Assembly: GCA_018340805.1 (NCBI GenBank)
Contig: JACMZG010001863.1
Location: 29,187,808 to 29,251,807 of the forward strand
DNA from: Microvelia longipes
Taxonomy: Eukaryota > Arthropoda > Insecta > Hemiptera > Veliidae
Length of the DNA: 64,000 nucleotides
Reading direction: 5' to 3'
Shown piece after piece: positions 49,901 through 61,392 of this stretch. Under the pieces are notes generated by a model. That model saw nothing but the letters and a program-made list of their open reading frames with translations. It did not search any database and had not been told where the DNA came from. The first letter of the stretch is position 1, and each line of letters starts with the position of its first letter. The position numbers and the translations under genes were made by a program.

Positions 49901-52900
49901 AAATCTTCTTCAGATGCTATAGAAGAACAGCAAAACCACAAGTACAAACTAATAAAACTAAAATCATAAGAACAAGCATTAAAAACTAAAAAGACAAATT
50001 TGAAGTGATAAAAAATATATAATTAAATGAAAACTACTTAAATTGTAGGAAATATACTTATATAAATGTATCTAAACAGTTTTTAATACTTATTTTTATT
50101 ATTTTATTTTTAATAGTTTGAAATTGTGGGTTTTCTCTGTTATACTATAGCCTCTGACAAAGACTTGGTTTCCTTGACAAAAGCTTATTGTATATTTAAA
50201 TAAATCTTTTAGATTAAAGTCATCTATTTATTATACATTATTTACTCATCAGTCTATTACTAATTTATTTCATAGATTCAAATTTGTTCATAAAATGACA
50301 TGATACCCAGGAGCACATTTACATATTTCTAATATTTGCAAATGTTGTATATTTTTGTATGATTGCTTGGGAACAACTATGATAAGTAAATAAACATAAA
50401 TTTTATTTCATAAAGCGAATCATTTCATTCTGCAAATACATTGTGAAGCTTTTTCATAGTATATGAAACTGGTGTAAAAACGACAACTTAAAAAGCAAAA
50501 AAAATTATGTGGAGATAGTTTTAAAATGTTATTTTTTTTTAATTTCAGAGATCACATTTATTGTATGATAGAAAAGGTGAAGAACATTATAACATAATAT
50601 CTGCATTGCATAAAAGTATAAGGGCAAGTGATGATAATGCAGCTTTATATTGGTTAGCTAGAATGTTAGAGGGAGGCGAGGATCCTTTGTACATTGCTAG
50701 AAGACTTGTTAGAGCTGCAGCTGAAGATGTTGGTTAGTTTTATCAATTACACCACTGAATATAAAATAGGATCTATAAGCAAATATTGTGGATACAACCT
50801 TCTTTTTTGTAAGCTATAAAAATAGATATTATGCTATTAGGCTATGAAATGATTTTTTTTTACCAAAATGACTATATTTACTGGTAAGCAAATCAGTAAA
50901 AGTAGCTTAGGTAAAAAAGTCACACGCAGCCTTATAGTGTATGCTATTTTTTCTGAGGTAATGAGTAATAATAAAATATATAACATTTATTACAATATAA
51001 CACAAGGCTAAAGTCTATTGACAGCTCGCCAAAAATGTGGAAGGGAAAGAATTCTGTTGGTTTAGACCGACCGCGCCCCTTCCCCCTCCGTCTCATGCCA
51101 ACCTTGGTACAAAAAATACCTTTTACATAAATAAAATCATAAAAAGGCAACACTGTTTGTAAACATTTGTTACCTCACATACCTATAATTTCCCTTATTG
51201 TGCATATTGATCTGTTAGAGTTCGTTTCGTTTCATTTTAATCTGGTCAATTCATCCAATTATAGCAGAGTTGTAATATGATCTGAGTAACAATATTTGAC
51301 GCTTGGACATTGAGGTATTCTACAAGCATTTCTTGCTTTTAAGTACAGACCAGGGTCTGTGGTCGGTCAACCAAAAGACAGCATTTTTTTTTTTGGAAAG
51401 TGCCATGTCTTTCAATAGATGACATTCTTGACTTTTCTAAGTCATGAATGCATATTGTGTTATATCATTTCAATAATATAGATTTGTATAAGTTTAATTA
51501 TACAAACTTGACACCAAAAATCAGTTTTTTGGAAAAAAGTAATTATAGCTGACGATTTAAATAAACCTTTATCATAGAACTATTATGATCCATTGCATTA
51601 CGTAATTAACAACTTTAACTCCATTTAATTCATACTTCTCAATTTTTCCTTCATAATTTAAGGTATATTTTTAAAAAAATTGGTTTGAAGTAGTACAAAA
51701 TGAGTCACATTTTTTAGGCCTGGCTCTTGTACTATAATGAGGAATAACAACTAATGTTTCAACAAAAGTTCTTCCAACTATCTTATGGAGGATATCCAGG
51801 TGGCATGAAAGTTTTTTTATGAGTGATGTACTAGTTAGTATCTTAATAGTTTATCATTTTTAACTAAGGTGATGTCAGGGCTCCATGTGTTTAATATTGG
51901 GGACTAATTACTAATTTAAATTATAAAAAAATTGGTTGCTCCAGCAGGAGCAACTCATCCTTGTAATATAAAGCTAGAGTTTAAAATTAGTCAGAGTATA
52001 GAATTTAAAATAACTTACTATCAACCATTAAAGAAAAGATAATAATAATTTATTTTATTTTTTTTTTTTATTTTTATTTTTTTTTTTTTACGCTTTAACC
52101 CGTAGGGTCATTTAGCGTTTTCCCCTCACTCAAATCTCACTCAACATTAACCCCTGAGTTTGTACACATCCAATCATCTAGGAAGCACCCCCTCCGTACA
52201 TGGTAGCACATGTAACCGGTTCACAGTGTGTCTAGTTCATCCAGCCCAACCAGACTCAATCCAAACTCACTGCTCTGGCTAGTGCCCGCGACTAGTTCAC
52301 AGTTTGCCTAGTTCATCTAGACCAGCTAGACTCACTAGGCTCACCGTTCTGGCTAGCGCCGACTACTAGTTCACTGTGTGCTTGTTTCATCTAGTTTTAC
52401 TAGCTACTCTTATCACATTAGTCTCACTTGACCTCATACTTCCAGTTTCACCAATCCCATCAGTTCCACTAGCATCACCAGACTCTAGCTAGGCTCACCG
52501 CTCTGGCCAGTCTAGCGCCACCCGACAAAGAACTCTAGCACCCAGATGTCAGTGTGTACAAACTCATTCTATAGCCCTGACCTGAAAGTCAAAGCTCCGC
52601 AGTGCTATTAGGAGACGTCTGTCTTCAAGAACCGAGCACTTTGTTCCTAGTCACTTACGTTACTCGTGTCGCCGCCATCACTTTCTCTGACAAAGTTTTC
52701 GGACATACAAAGGCTCAGTATATCTTTCCGACCTTCATCTCCCCCAGCCCGCAGAACATTAACTTTTCGTGAGCTAGAGACAACGGAAACGTGGATCCAG
52801 ACTTGTCTCTGATGAAACTAGATCCAACCCCGCATTTGCGTATTAGTAGCCAAGGAAACCACGTAAAACCTTGGCTGGGTTGGCCGGCCTTGAATTCAAG

Positions 52901-53394
52901 ACCTCCCGAGTGTACGGTACAAGGGATAACCTCATATTGAGGTCCTCCCCCGGCTGGATTTGAACCCTCGACCTCCAGGTCGAAAGGCGAGCGCTCTACC
53001 ACTGAGCTACCGGACTCGGTCAATAATTTATTAAAATAATAACAAAACAAAAAACCTATTAAAAAAATAAAATTTAATACTAAAAACCACTTTATAAAAA
53101 CTGTAATTATTTGTATAATTGCACAAATTTTTATTTTTATCTCACTTATAATAAATTGTAAAAAAAATAATAATAAGTATACAAAATATTAGAAATATTA
53201 GAAACAGAGGGATTTATTTATTCATTTTAAAATATAATTATTTATTAACTTTTCTTTAATTTTTATTATTTCATTTAAATCTTTTAGTATTTTTACTACT
53301 TTTACTTTTGTAGTGTTTAACTGTTAAGACTATAATCTAAAAAATTAAGATTTTTGTATTTAATAATTGTACTTTATGTATATATGTTTATACT

Positions 53395-53448
<54 letters not shown>

Positions 53449-53951
53449 TTTTAAAATAAATTATAAAAAGAAATGATTAACTTGGTACCAATAATATAAT
53501 TAATCCATCATAAAATTTATTCTCTTAATAAAACATATTCTAAAGAATAAATAAAAATAATGTTATAGAAGTGGAATCAGTCCAACTGACAAAATAATCT
53601 GAATGAAAATTTTGCAAATTTTCTTTTCAATGTCTTATTTCTATACGAATTGTATTAAAAAAATCATTATAATTATAATTTTAAAAATATAATGATACTA
53701 AATTAACTATAATTAAAAGAAATTAGCTATTAAATAACTAAGTTAAGGATTTTTATAGAGTAAGATTTCATAGTTAAAACTATAAATTTATTGTATAAAA
53801 AAGATAATTTTGCATATTGTTGTAATATTTTATTGTATGTATTTTATGTAATTTTAATAAATAAATCGGCTGAAAATTTATCCACGTTGAATTGAAGAGA
53901 GGACCTTATAGTCCTAATTCTGCGTGGTTAAATAAATCAGTAATCAATCAA

Positions 53952-53988
<37 letters not shown>

Positions 53989-55321
53989 ATTTTTTAAAAA
54001 ATTTAATTTTTACTGTTTTTTAACCAGTGCACCTATAGCCTAAAAAGATACTTTTTTAAAATGACTTCCCACACACGGGACTTCCCGGTGGGTTTGCCAA
54101 ATTATTTATTTATTTGTGTATAATATAAAAACAATTGTTGGTAAAAAGAACCTATATATTTTGGTAATATTGTACTATAATTGTATTATTGTTGTTTATT
54201 GTAGTTATATTTTGTTATAATATTGTAAAATTTGGTAAAATAAAACTTGATTAAAAAAAATTCTCTTAAATAAGATCTTCATCAAAAATTCTGTTTTAGT
54301 TCCTGCATTTTCAGTCATCTTTTTTTTATCTTTAGCTCCATTTAATGAAAATCATTTGTGCTTCCATTTCTTATTAATAAACCATGATATCCCTTTTTAA
54401 TTAGCTCAAACAAAACAAAGATGTTCTTACTTTTTAAATACCTTTATAAATTTGCTACCATTTACAAAGAGTTAATATTAAATTTTACAAAAATCAAAAA
54501 AATTGTGTAAAAATTATTTTGAGCAAAAACTCAAGTGTTTTGATCCAATAAGACATCGACTGAGTTTATTAATGCTGCTCGCCAAAGAACTTGTGTTTTT
54601 CTACAAAGTTTGGAATGTAAGATAAGGAAACCATAGTTCCATTCTTGCAGATTGTTTTAACTGACTTTTAATTATTCTAATATTTCTTGTCTAGGTTTAG
54701 TGGATCCACTAGCATTGACTCTAGCAGTGTCCGCTATGCAGGGTTGTCAGTTAGTAGGCATGCCTGAGTGTGATGTCATTTTAGCACAAGTAGTCATTTA
54801 TTTAGCTAGGTAAGTTGTTTATTATTTGATACTGGTTTGCAAATGAATTTTAATTTATTACTTCGACCCCTTCTACCCATCTTTATTTATTTATGTAAAA
54901 TGGAAAAAAGACTCTTGAAACTAATTTAAAAGAAAATTAATATAAATTATGTGAACATAATTTTTTTAATATGACATTGATGATGTGATACTATGATTAA
55001 GAGTAGTGTATTTGTGCTTGAGTGGACTGATTGTCTTGAGTGGAAGTGCACATGTCTTTTATCATATTTAGCAACTTATAAATGACAATTTAATCTATTT
55101 AATAAAGAGATCTGTTGTAAGGGTAAAACGCTAATATGACCCTACGAGTTCAAGCGTAAAAAAATTATTTTTCAAATTGTTGTATTTCAGAACACAAAAA
55201 TCTAGGGATGTTGATAATGCATATGCCAGAGCTAAACAAGCTGTAAAAAATCACAAAGGAGCCTTGCCATCTGTGCCATTACATTTGAGAAATGCTCCAA
55301 CCAAATTAATGAAAGATATTG
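43906..55321 (+). CDS. WRNIP1: WRNIP1-type AAA+ ATPase (Mgs1/RarA family), 8 exons, C-terminal exon not found
   Basis: Nuclear ATPase that binds ubiquitin and protects stalled replication forks. Exons: 43906-44109, 45652-45828, 47246-47356, 48611-48930, 49543-49714, 50549-50732, 54695-54809, 55191-55321; all phases agree, giving 471 residues so far. A UBZ4 zinc finger has Cys7, Cys10, His22 and Cys26. The P-loop GPPGCGK is residues 121-127 and is followed by TT across an intron. Walker B is MDEIH (Asp182, Glu183). Sensor 1 is in GATTENPSF and the arginine finger in LLSRC. The tetramerisation domain follows ([33 protein letters not shown]). The start is the first ATG before the zinc finger, with a possible 5' UTR acceptor at CCTTAG just upstream. 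The family continues with a conserved Tyr-Gly-rich C-terminus of about 30-40 residues that I could not locate. Confidence 0.93.
44110..45651 (+). other. WRNIP1 intron 1 (1.5 kb)
   Basis: Weak-looking donor GTTTTT, good acceptor TTTTCCAG. About 44990-45060 (gtagggccctggttaaattg, atcgaaagaataacctgaat) resembles 42372-42445, so both are pieces of one dispersed repeat. A GC-rich patch at 44640-44760 is unexplained; overlapping frames there on both strands are not convincing genes. Confidence 0.5.
45829..47245 (+). other. WRNIP1 intron 2 (1.4 kb)
   Basis: Contains the 119-base TA-flanked MITE at 46679-46797 and otherwise AT-rich sequence with a short GC-richer stretch at 45960-46080. No gene. Confidence 0.5.
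46679..46797. mobile_element. 119-bp MITE with TA duplication
   Basis: Left end CTTTGTTGAGACATGG then GGCAAGGGGTTCA. Read inward from the right, CTTTGTTCACACACGG then CAAGGGGTTCA. TA flanks both ends (46677-46678, 46798-46799). The centre is a GGGTTAAA-type palindrome (aaccctttagggggtt). TA duplications fit Tc1/mariner-type mobilisation. Confidence 0.75.
47357..48610 (+). other. WRNIP1 intron 3 with several small repeats
   Basis: Holds a gctttcagac...catcatcag stretch (about 47590-47620), an A-run at 47692-47706, the poly-G MITE at 47890-48061 and a second gctttcaacc...catcagcat stretch (48436-48466). The last is bracketed by atgactagtgaaaaggt (48369) and accttttcactagt (48468), which are mutually inverted. 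Confidence 0.5.
47890..48061. mobile_element. MITE with CCGGGCTCGTAGCC ends and internal G-run
   Basis: The left end ccgggctcgtagccag and the right end read inward (ccaggcccgtagccaagg) are inverted repeats of about 17 bases. The interior has gggggcaaaattcacaca and a run of 15 G (48011-48025). This layout is seen in many invertebrate genomes as a small DNA-transposon relic. Target duplication not resolved. Confidence 0.7.
49838..50224. mobile_element. 387-bp MITE with about 100-base terminal inverted repeats, WRNIP1 intron 5
   Basis: The left arm has gactttagtccaaaagattt, aagcttttgacaagtgaa, atgctatag and caaaaccacaa. The right arm is its inverse (aaatcttttagattaaagtc, ttccttgacaaaagctt, ctatagcct, tgtgggttttc). 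The spacer is AT-rich and non-coding. Confidence 0.8.
52055..53021 (-). mobile_element. 967-bp tRNA-headed SINE-like retroelement with 11-bp target duplication
   Basis: Read on the minus strand it begins at 53021 with a tRNA-like head. The A-box-like tagctcagtggtagagcg and B-box ggttcaaatcc are present, with a tcgacct/aggtcga hairpin between. The body follows, and it ends in cgctaaatgaccctacgggt, taaagcg and an A-rich tail. Identical 11-mers AATAATTTATT flank it (52044-52054 and 53022-53032). The body near 52215-52500 has two to three diverged tandem units of about 75-80 bases (gttcacagtttgcctagttc, gctctggctag). It is unusually long for a SINE. The 111-codon frame across the tRNA head is not a protein. 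Confidence 0.85.
52940..53021 (-). pseudogene. tRNA-derived head of the retroelement (not a functional tRNA)
   Basis: The D-arm gctcagtggtagagc pairs normally and the T-loop ttcaaat is present, but the acceptor and anticodon stems do not pair properly. The anticodon could be read as TCG (Arg) but this is weak. It provides the internal RNA polymerase III promoter of the element. Confidence 0.7.
53396..53442. repeat. (CT)n microsatellite
   Basis: About 23 CT units in WRNIP1 intron 6. Confidence 0.95.
53950..53988. repeat. (CT)n microsatellite with one interruption
   Basis: About 19 CT units with a TTT break, directly after a short aatcaatcaat run; possibly seeded from a retroelement tail. Confidence 0.9.
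55121..55166 (+). repeat. Truncated 3' end of the same SINE family, plus strand
   Basis: aacgctaatatgaccctacg, then agttcaagcgtaaaaaaa, matches the tail of the 52055-53021 element in inverse orientation. It ends 24 bases before WRNIP1 exon 8, so it supplies part of the polypyrimidine-side intron sequence. Confidence 0.75.
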
Positions 55322-55429
55322 GTATGTATGTGTTGTGTCTTTATTATTGAAGAATTGAAACTGTCCTGTTATTTGAATTATTAAAACCCTTTATTAATTT
55401 TAATTTTCCTCATTTATACCGTAGGTATA

Positions 55430-55850
55430 TAGGAAAAGTCTTGAGCTTGCTTAAAAAACCCAAAACCGAGATGTCATTGGAATTATTCGTTTCAGGTATT
55501 TTTAAGACCTTCTGAGTGGTTTTCACAAAGTACATGTGTGTGTGTGTCTGTTATTGCCATAGCCCCTAGTGTATTTATGCTAGAGAATTTAAAATTTGTA
55601 CAAAAATCAGTCTATAAGTATAGTTGTGCTATTCAGAAAATAGTTTGTTTATGACGTCATTAACCCGTAATAATGGCTTAGCTAAGTTTTTGAAAAATCT
55701 TAAAATGCGGAAAAATGATATGATCTGATTGAAATTTAGCATGCTTGTTTAGGATTATCATACGTGCCAAGTTTCATCTTATTATCAGCATTAGTTCAAG
55801 TTTTATTAGATGACGTGAATGTTTTTTAAAAAAAATCAAAAATAATCCAA
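55430..55850. repeat. Dispersed repeat (gccaagtttcatctta family)
   Basis: Begins near ccgtaggtatataggaaaag, has gccaagtttcatcttattat near 55768 and a GT-rich patch at 55537-55550. It is the inverse-oriented relative of 22470-22750 and 29220-29660. No coding frame. Confidence 0.55.
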
Positions 55851-56170
55851 TTGAGTTGACATTTAGTACTAGCAGGTACCTGGTACAAGTAAATGCCTTT
55901 ATTTATATACTTCATTAAATAAGTACGCCAAGATTTGTTTTAATACATGTATATCCATAATTTTGGTTGGATCATAAAAGTTAAGCTGCATTGAGTGTGG
56001 TCAGTCCTGTATGTGTGACTGCTGAGAATATAACGAGCAAAGCGAGTATGAAGACATATTGCAGTATAACTTTAACAACTTGTATATTCTGAGGACGAGC
56101 GAAGTGAGTCCGAAGATAGGGGGATGAGTGCAAATGCAATGTGATGAGGAAAAGATGATTTTTTTATTAT

Positions 56171-56828
56171 AGTCCAAGAGCCAGGCCTAAAAAATATTAC
56201 TCATTTTGTACTACTTCAATCCAAATTTTTCTGAAAATATACCTTTAATTATGAAGGAAAAGAATAGTCTGCTTACCCGGAGTGCCCTTCATATCAATGC
56301 GCTCGCTCAAAATATTAAATGATCGCACAAATTCCTGTTTTCTTGTAATAAGTTTAAGCTGATAAAATTTCCTATAAAACGAGTGTTTTTTTTCGTAAAA
56401 ATCAGATAAAACATTTATAGCATTTGTTAAATGGCCAAAAAAATGTACAAAAAGTCAATATTTTTTTCAAAGAAATTTGCTGACTTTGCATAAATTAACC
56501 ATTTTTTCATTGTTTTTGAAAGAGCCATAACTTTGGTTGCAGTCATTTGATTTTGATAATTTAACACTTCTTTTATAGAACATTTTATCACCTCTAAAAA
56601 ATGTTCTTTTCATGTTTTGCACACGACCCACAGGGAGCCACTTATTTGAAGAAAATTGAAATATGAGCTATTTTCCAAAATTTTGAGAATGAGCAATCAT
56701 ATGAAGGGCTCCACTCTGCTTAGGCAGACTTTGTTTTTTCTCCATAATTTACAGTATATTTTCAGAAAAAAATGATTTGAAGTAATACAAAATGAGTTCT
56801 GATTTTTTTGAGAACCGGCTCTTGGACT
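56171..56828. mobile_element. 658-bp foldback element with about 130-base inverted ends
   Basis: Left end agtccaagagccaggcc, then attttgtactacttcaatcc, agtctgctta and cccttcatat. The right end carries the inverse of each in order (atatgaagggc, taggcagact, gatttgaagtaatacaaaat, ggctcttggact). Solo ends of the same family lie at about 51660-51735 and 11825-11905. The interior is AT-rich without a transposase. Confidence 0.8.
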
Positions 56829-57039
56829 TTTATTTTTTATCAACAAGGCATGACCTTTAAAGATATTATAATATTATTTATGTACCTATAGCCGTTTGTT
56901 TCGTACAGTATAATATACACTGGCAGCTTTAATAGGTTTTGATAGTGCTCCTCAATGGGAACAAAAAATTTTCTATAGTATAAATCCCAATCTCCAACCA
57001 TTTTCCCACAAGGTCAAATTTAATATTTAAAAAAAAAAT

Positions 57040-58515
57040 ATTTGACCTCATATTATTAAATTGTTTATAGCACTTTAACTGTTTAAGCTATAAAGGTGAA
57101 ATTGGTCTTGTTGGAAAGCATAGTAAATTTCCTAAAGAACGAACTATTTGAATCGACTATTTTTGAATCTACTGCCCAAAAACTTGCATGAAAAATTATT
57201 TTTGGCAAAAATTGAATTTTATGGAATTTTTATGGTAGGGCATTAGAGGAAGTAAGAGATGAGCAAACGTTTAGCCAAGAAAAGAAAAAAAAACTTGTCT
57301 TATGATTTCCCTTTAAAAAATCCAAATATTTTTATACATTTAATAGTCAAAAATAAAAGCTATTGTTGCTAGAAGTTGCAAAAACTGATCATTTTTGTCG
57401 TATAAAAATGAAAATAATGTGTTATTTAAACAAAAAATGTTTTTTTAAAGTGAACTAATAATATCATTTTTAGACTCAAGGGGGTAACATAAACATATTT
57501 TGTACCTACACATTTTTCTCTAAAATCACTCTTTACCACAGTTTTTAGAGATTTTTAATTATTTTATGTACCATGTAATTATATGCCATATTCTTAGAAT
57601 AATACTATATATAGAAGGAGCACAGGACCGTAAACACAATGTAAGTCCACTGATATCACGAAAGCCGGTTAACTGGTGCAACTAAGTAATGCTGCCAACC
57701 TGACAACAAAACATTATTTTAAATATGTGTCATAAATATCTATTAATGAAGAAAGATCGTAAAGAACAAATATAATAACTTAAAACTAAAACACCTGCTG
57801 AGCATTTAATAAAACTGGTCTTAGATGGCAAAAGGGTGGCGGAATACAAGAATCTACATTTAGTTGACAAGGACTACTTTTTATATATAATTTTAATAAA
57901 TACGTTAAACTACAATTTAAAACGCATAAAATATTGTAATGCACCGATATTTATATTAGTATTTTATGAATAATCAATCATTAATTAATAATAGAACATA
58001 ATAATTCAGCAACCGGAAGTATTGCCAACTTTTCTTAGAAAGTTGTATATTGTAAGGGTGGCAGCATTACTTAGTTGCACCAGTGAACCGGCTTTCGTGT
58101 TATCAGTAGTGCTCCTTCTATATATAGTATTATTCTAAGGCCATATTGATATGCTAAAATGCCAAAAATTATCAGTTTTTCCAACTTCTAGGAAAAATAG
58201 CTTAAAATATTGACTATTGAATGTATGATGTTGTTTTCTTAAAGAGACAAGTTTCCGTTCTTGGCTAAACTTTTGCTCATCTCTTTCTCCCTCTGATGCC
58301 CTACCATTAAAATTCCATAATATTAAATTTTTGCAAAAAAATCATTTTTCTTGCATTAAATTTTTGGGCATTAGTTCCAAAATAATTGACATAGTTGACA
58401 GTTCGTCCTTTAGGAAATGTACTGTGCTTTCCAACAAGACCAATTTCACCTTTATAGTTTGAACAGTTTAAACGCTTTAAACAATTTTATGATGTGAGGT
58501 CAAGTTTCATGAAAC
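57040..58515. mobile_element. Giant foldback with arms of about 350-550 bases
   Basis: The left arm (ataaaggtgaaattggtctt, gttggaaagca, atggtagggcat, gatgagcaaacgtttagcca, ctagaagttgcaaaaactga) is answered in inverse order on the right (tcagtttttccaacttctag, tggctaaacttttgctcatc, atgccctacca, tgctttccaacaagaccaat). The match is roughly 80-85 percent by eye, with indels. The loop is the 57593-58139 element. Outer limits approximate; non-coding. Confidence 0.8.
57593..58139. mobile_element. 547-bp inverted-repeat element nested in the giant foldback
   Basis: The ends cttagaataatactatatat, then agaaggagcac, are exact inverses of each other. The repeats continue inward (gatatcacgaaagccggtta, gcaactaagtaatgctgcca) for about 100 bases with one left-specific insertion. 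A shorter copy is at 39422-39811. Confidence 0.85.
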
Positions 58516-61217
58516 ATATTTTTTTGTGATTAGGGACCTCTAAAACTGATTTTGATCTTGGTGAAGTTTAACTCCCGCCATAACGCCTATCTCATTAGCA
58601 ATTTTTTCCCAAAGGAAATTCGCTAAAATGACTAATGTATGAAAATAAGTCTTAACACAAAAAGTTTATTATATTTTTATATGGTTTTATTTTACATATA
58701 TTTTTGTATAAAAATAATAATACATTAGTTCTTTACAATAATACAACAGTCAATACTATTAAATTATATTTTTTTTAATTGCAACAATTATGTAATTAAT
58801 TACAAAATTACTAGGTAAGGGCCAAAGTATGGTTCACTAAATATTTTACTTCTGAAATAATTGTTATTAGTTTAATAAATAATGCTCAATTGCTGTTGTG
58901 ATAAAATTAATTTTAAATTTTGTGACTGTCCATATATTAACTGATTACTCATAACTTAGATATTTAGTACACAAAATCATACATAACCTGTATTGTATAC
59001 ATTTTATTTTACGGTATAAATACTTTTATTTTATATCTTCTACTACTAATTAATCAAAATTTGGCAGCCTCACCTATTTATTATACATGTATATTTGAAT
59101 TATATAATATTTATATTATATTTGTTAGTAAGAAAAGGAGACATCTTGATTTGTTTCTTTCTTTGTATGTTCAACAAAAATAAATAATGTATATTTTATT
59201 TATGTATATTTTAACAGCATATTTATCTAATATTATTTATGATAGCTAATGCTTCAATTAAAAATTTAATTTCTTAAATTAAAGTATAATACACATATGT
59301 ATTGCATAGAAAGTTTTCTATGAAATTTATTTTAAAAAATAATAAAACTATGCAGTTATTTCTGTATAAAAATAATATTTTTAAGTAAATGACTTACATA
59401 AACTAATGTTTGGCATTTGTTAAACTTTTAAAAAAGTTTTCACTAATATATGCACCCTTGCTTTTGTTAAAATATTAAACAAATAAATTAGATGAATAAA
59501 TTATATTTAAATGTATATAAGCTCCTGATTAATGGTCACTGGGATTTAATTAATCTCCTTAGAACAAAGAAAAAAAAATATTTAAAATAGTATTAAGGCA
59601 CCAAGTTAATAAATTATTTTAAATTAATAACAATTTAATAATAAAACAAAAAACATTAAATCAACATTCATGACAATTTCATACATATTGGACGGATTTG
59701 GTTTAATTGTAATACTTGGAAGTAGGATTATGACGATATATATTTGTGGAACAATTATATATGTGAAAAAATATATTTTCTTTAAAATAATCTGACATGA
59801 GTGTAATTGATGTAGATATATTAGTCATTAGACACAATGAAACTAAAATTACTAATTTATATCATTACCTTTACTGTGTTCAATATTGACAGCATCTTAT
59901 CTTTAAATGGGTTTATTGACTATTTGATGTGGTGCACAGTTAACAAAACTTTAAGTGGTTGATGAAGTTCAAAAATCACATACACATATATAAAAGTATG
60001 TTTCTGCTTCCTTTTTTATATAATTTTTGTGATATAACCATGAGCCGCATGGTAATGATCAACCAATAGACAAAATGTAATGAGTTTTTTGAAAAATTTG
60101 ATTCATATAAATTGCAACAATATTGGTGTTTCATCAGCTGTTCTATTACTCAATACTTAGGATAATAATTTACTTAACATTAACAGCTGTCATCATTTTT
60201 GATTAACAGTAAATGACTATATTATAATTCAATTTCAACTTCATATGAAAACAGCTCATTTTTACTGGTTTGTTTTTATAGTGGATTTTAAATTATTTTT
60301 TAAGCTTTAACTGAGTTTTTATACTTGAAAATAGTTACTTAAAGGGTCATAACCTGAAAATTGTTTAGTCTCTACTAGAAGAGTTTTCCATGCCCATTTT
60401 AGAACATTAGGCTGCAGGCTATGAACCTGGTCCCCTATAGTACTGCTTAAAGAATTTATTTCCTCAATATTTTCTTGAAGTAAGAATTATGATGGAATAG
60501 AATAAACTAGTTCTATTTAATATATTAAAATTATTACTATTCAATGATTATTTTAAAAAAATATTAACTTGCACAATTAATTTGTTTTAATATAAATAAA
60601 ACATAAATTAAAACTATTTTTATTACAATCAATATTACAAATCGATATTTATAATTTAAGAATAATAATATAAATACATAAAATATATATTTTAATAAAT
60701 AACAATCGGTAAAATTCTTTTCAAAACAATTCAACATATATTTATTTCTTTCTGAGTAAAAAGAAGTTTTTTACTACCAAAATAAATAAGAAATACTATG
60801 AGCATTACTTTTATAATGCTTCCTTTGACTCTTAATAGTTTAAAATAACATTTTTTTTATATTTAAGGGCTTCCCTGCTTAAGTACAATTGCTCTTGTAT
60901 AAGTTTAATCAAACTACTCAATCTCTAATACTTGAAACAATTAGTATTGCATTGTAAAATAAAAAATGTAAAAATATAAAATTCAAGGGACACTGCTGCC
61001 CTTATTGCTAATTTTCATGATGTTTATACATTAAGTTAGTTAATTCGTTTATCATTGTGATGGGCTATCATGTTCTTTTTTATCAAATAAAAAGACACTT
61101 AACTTATAAAAGGAGGACACAACAGGTCTTGACTTGAGCCAAGGTACTATAACAATTCACTACTGATGTCATTTTTTATTTCCCTAACTATTTACAGACT
61201 ATTTTTCCTATTTAATA

Positions 61218-61392
61218 TAATAAATAAAGCACTGAAATTAAAAAAAAACTTATTTTTACTATGCTTTGTCTAGTATCACTATACAAATAATCTGATGTGT
61301 TTTGGGAAGTAACGCATGTGGATTATTTGTAATGTGATACTAGACAAAGTAATATGTTTTTTTTTAAATTTATAGTGTTTTATTTATTATGT
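61218..61392. mobile_element. Palindromic MITE
   Basis: tttgtctagtatcac and acaaataatc on the left have exact inverses (gtgatactagacaaa, gattatttgt) on the right, with A-run and T-run outer arms. The loop is about 20 bases. Non-coding. Confidence 0.75.

Larger units (their letters stand above)
50733..54694 (+). other. WRNIP1 intron 6 (4 kb)
   Basis: The largest WRNIP1 intron found. It holds a solo end of the GGCTCTTG element (51660-51735), the tRNA-headed retroelement (52055-53021), two CT microsatellites and, at about 53820-53940 and 54080-54260, AT-rich blocks ending in AATAAATAAATC or polyA. Those blocks look like truncated non-LTR retroelement tails. The 50944-51153 minus-strand frame resembles no known protein. 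Confidence 0.5.

Noticed and set aside
52715..53050. 111-codon minus-strand frame ([20 protein letters not shown]...)
   Set aside because: It is the translated tRNA-like head and body of the SINE-like retroelement; such frames are common false proteins.
55425..55500. Candidate last WRNIP1 exon after GTAG at about 55424
   Set aside because: In the required phase it meets a stop after two codons, and the sequence belongs to a dispersed repeat.
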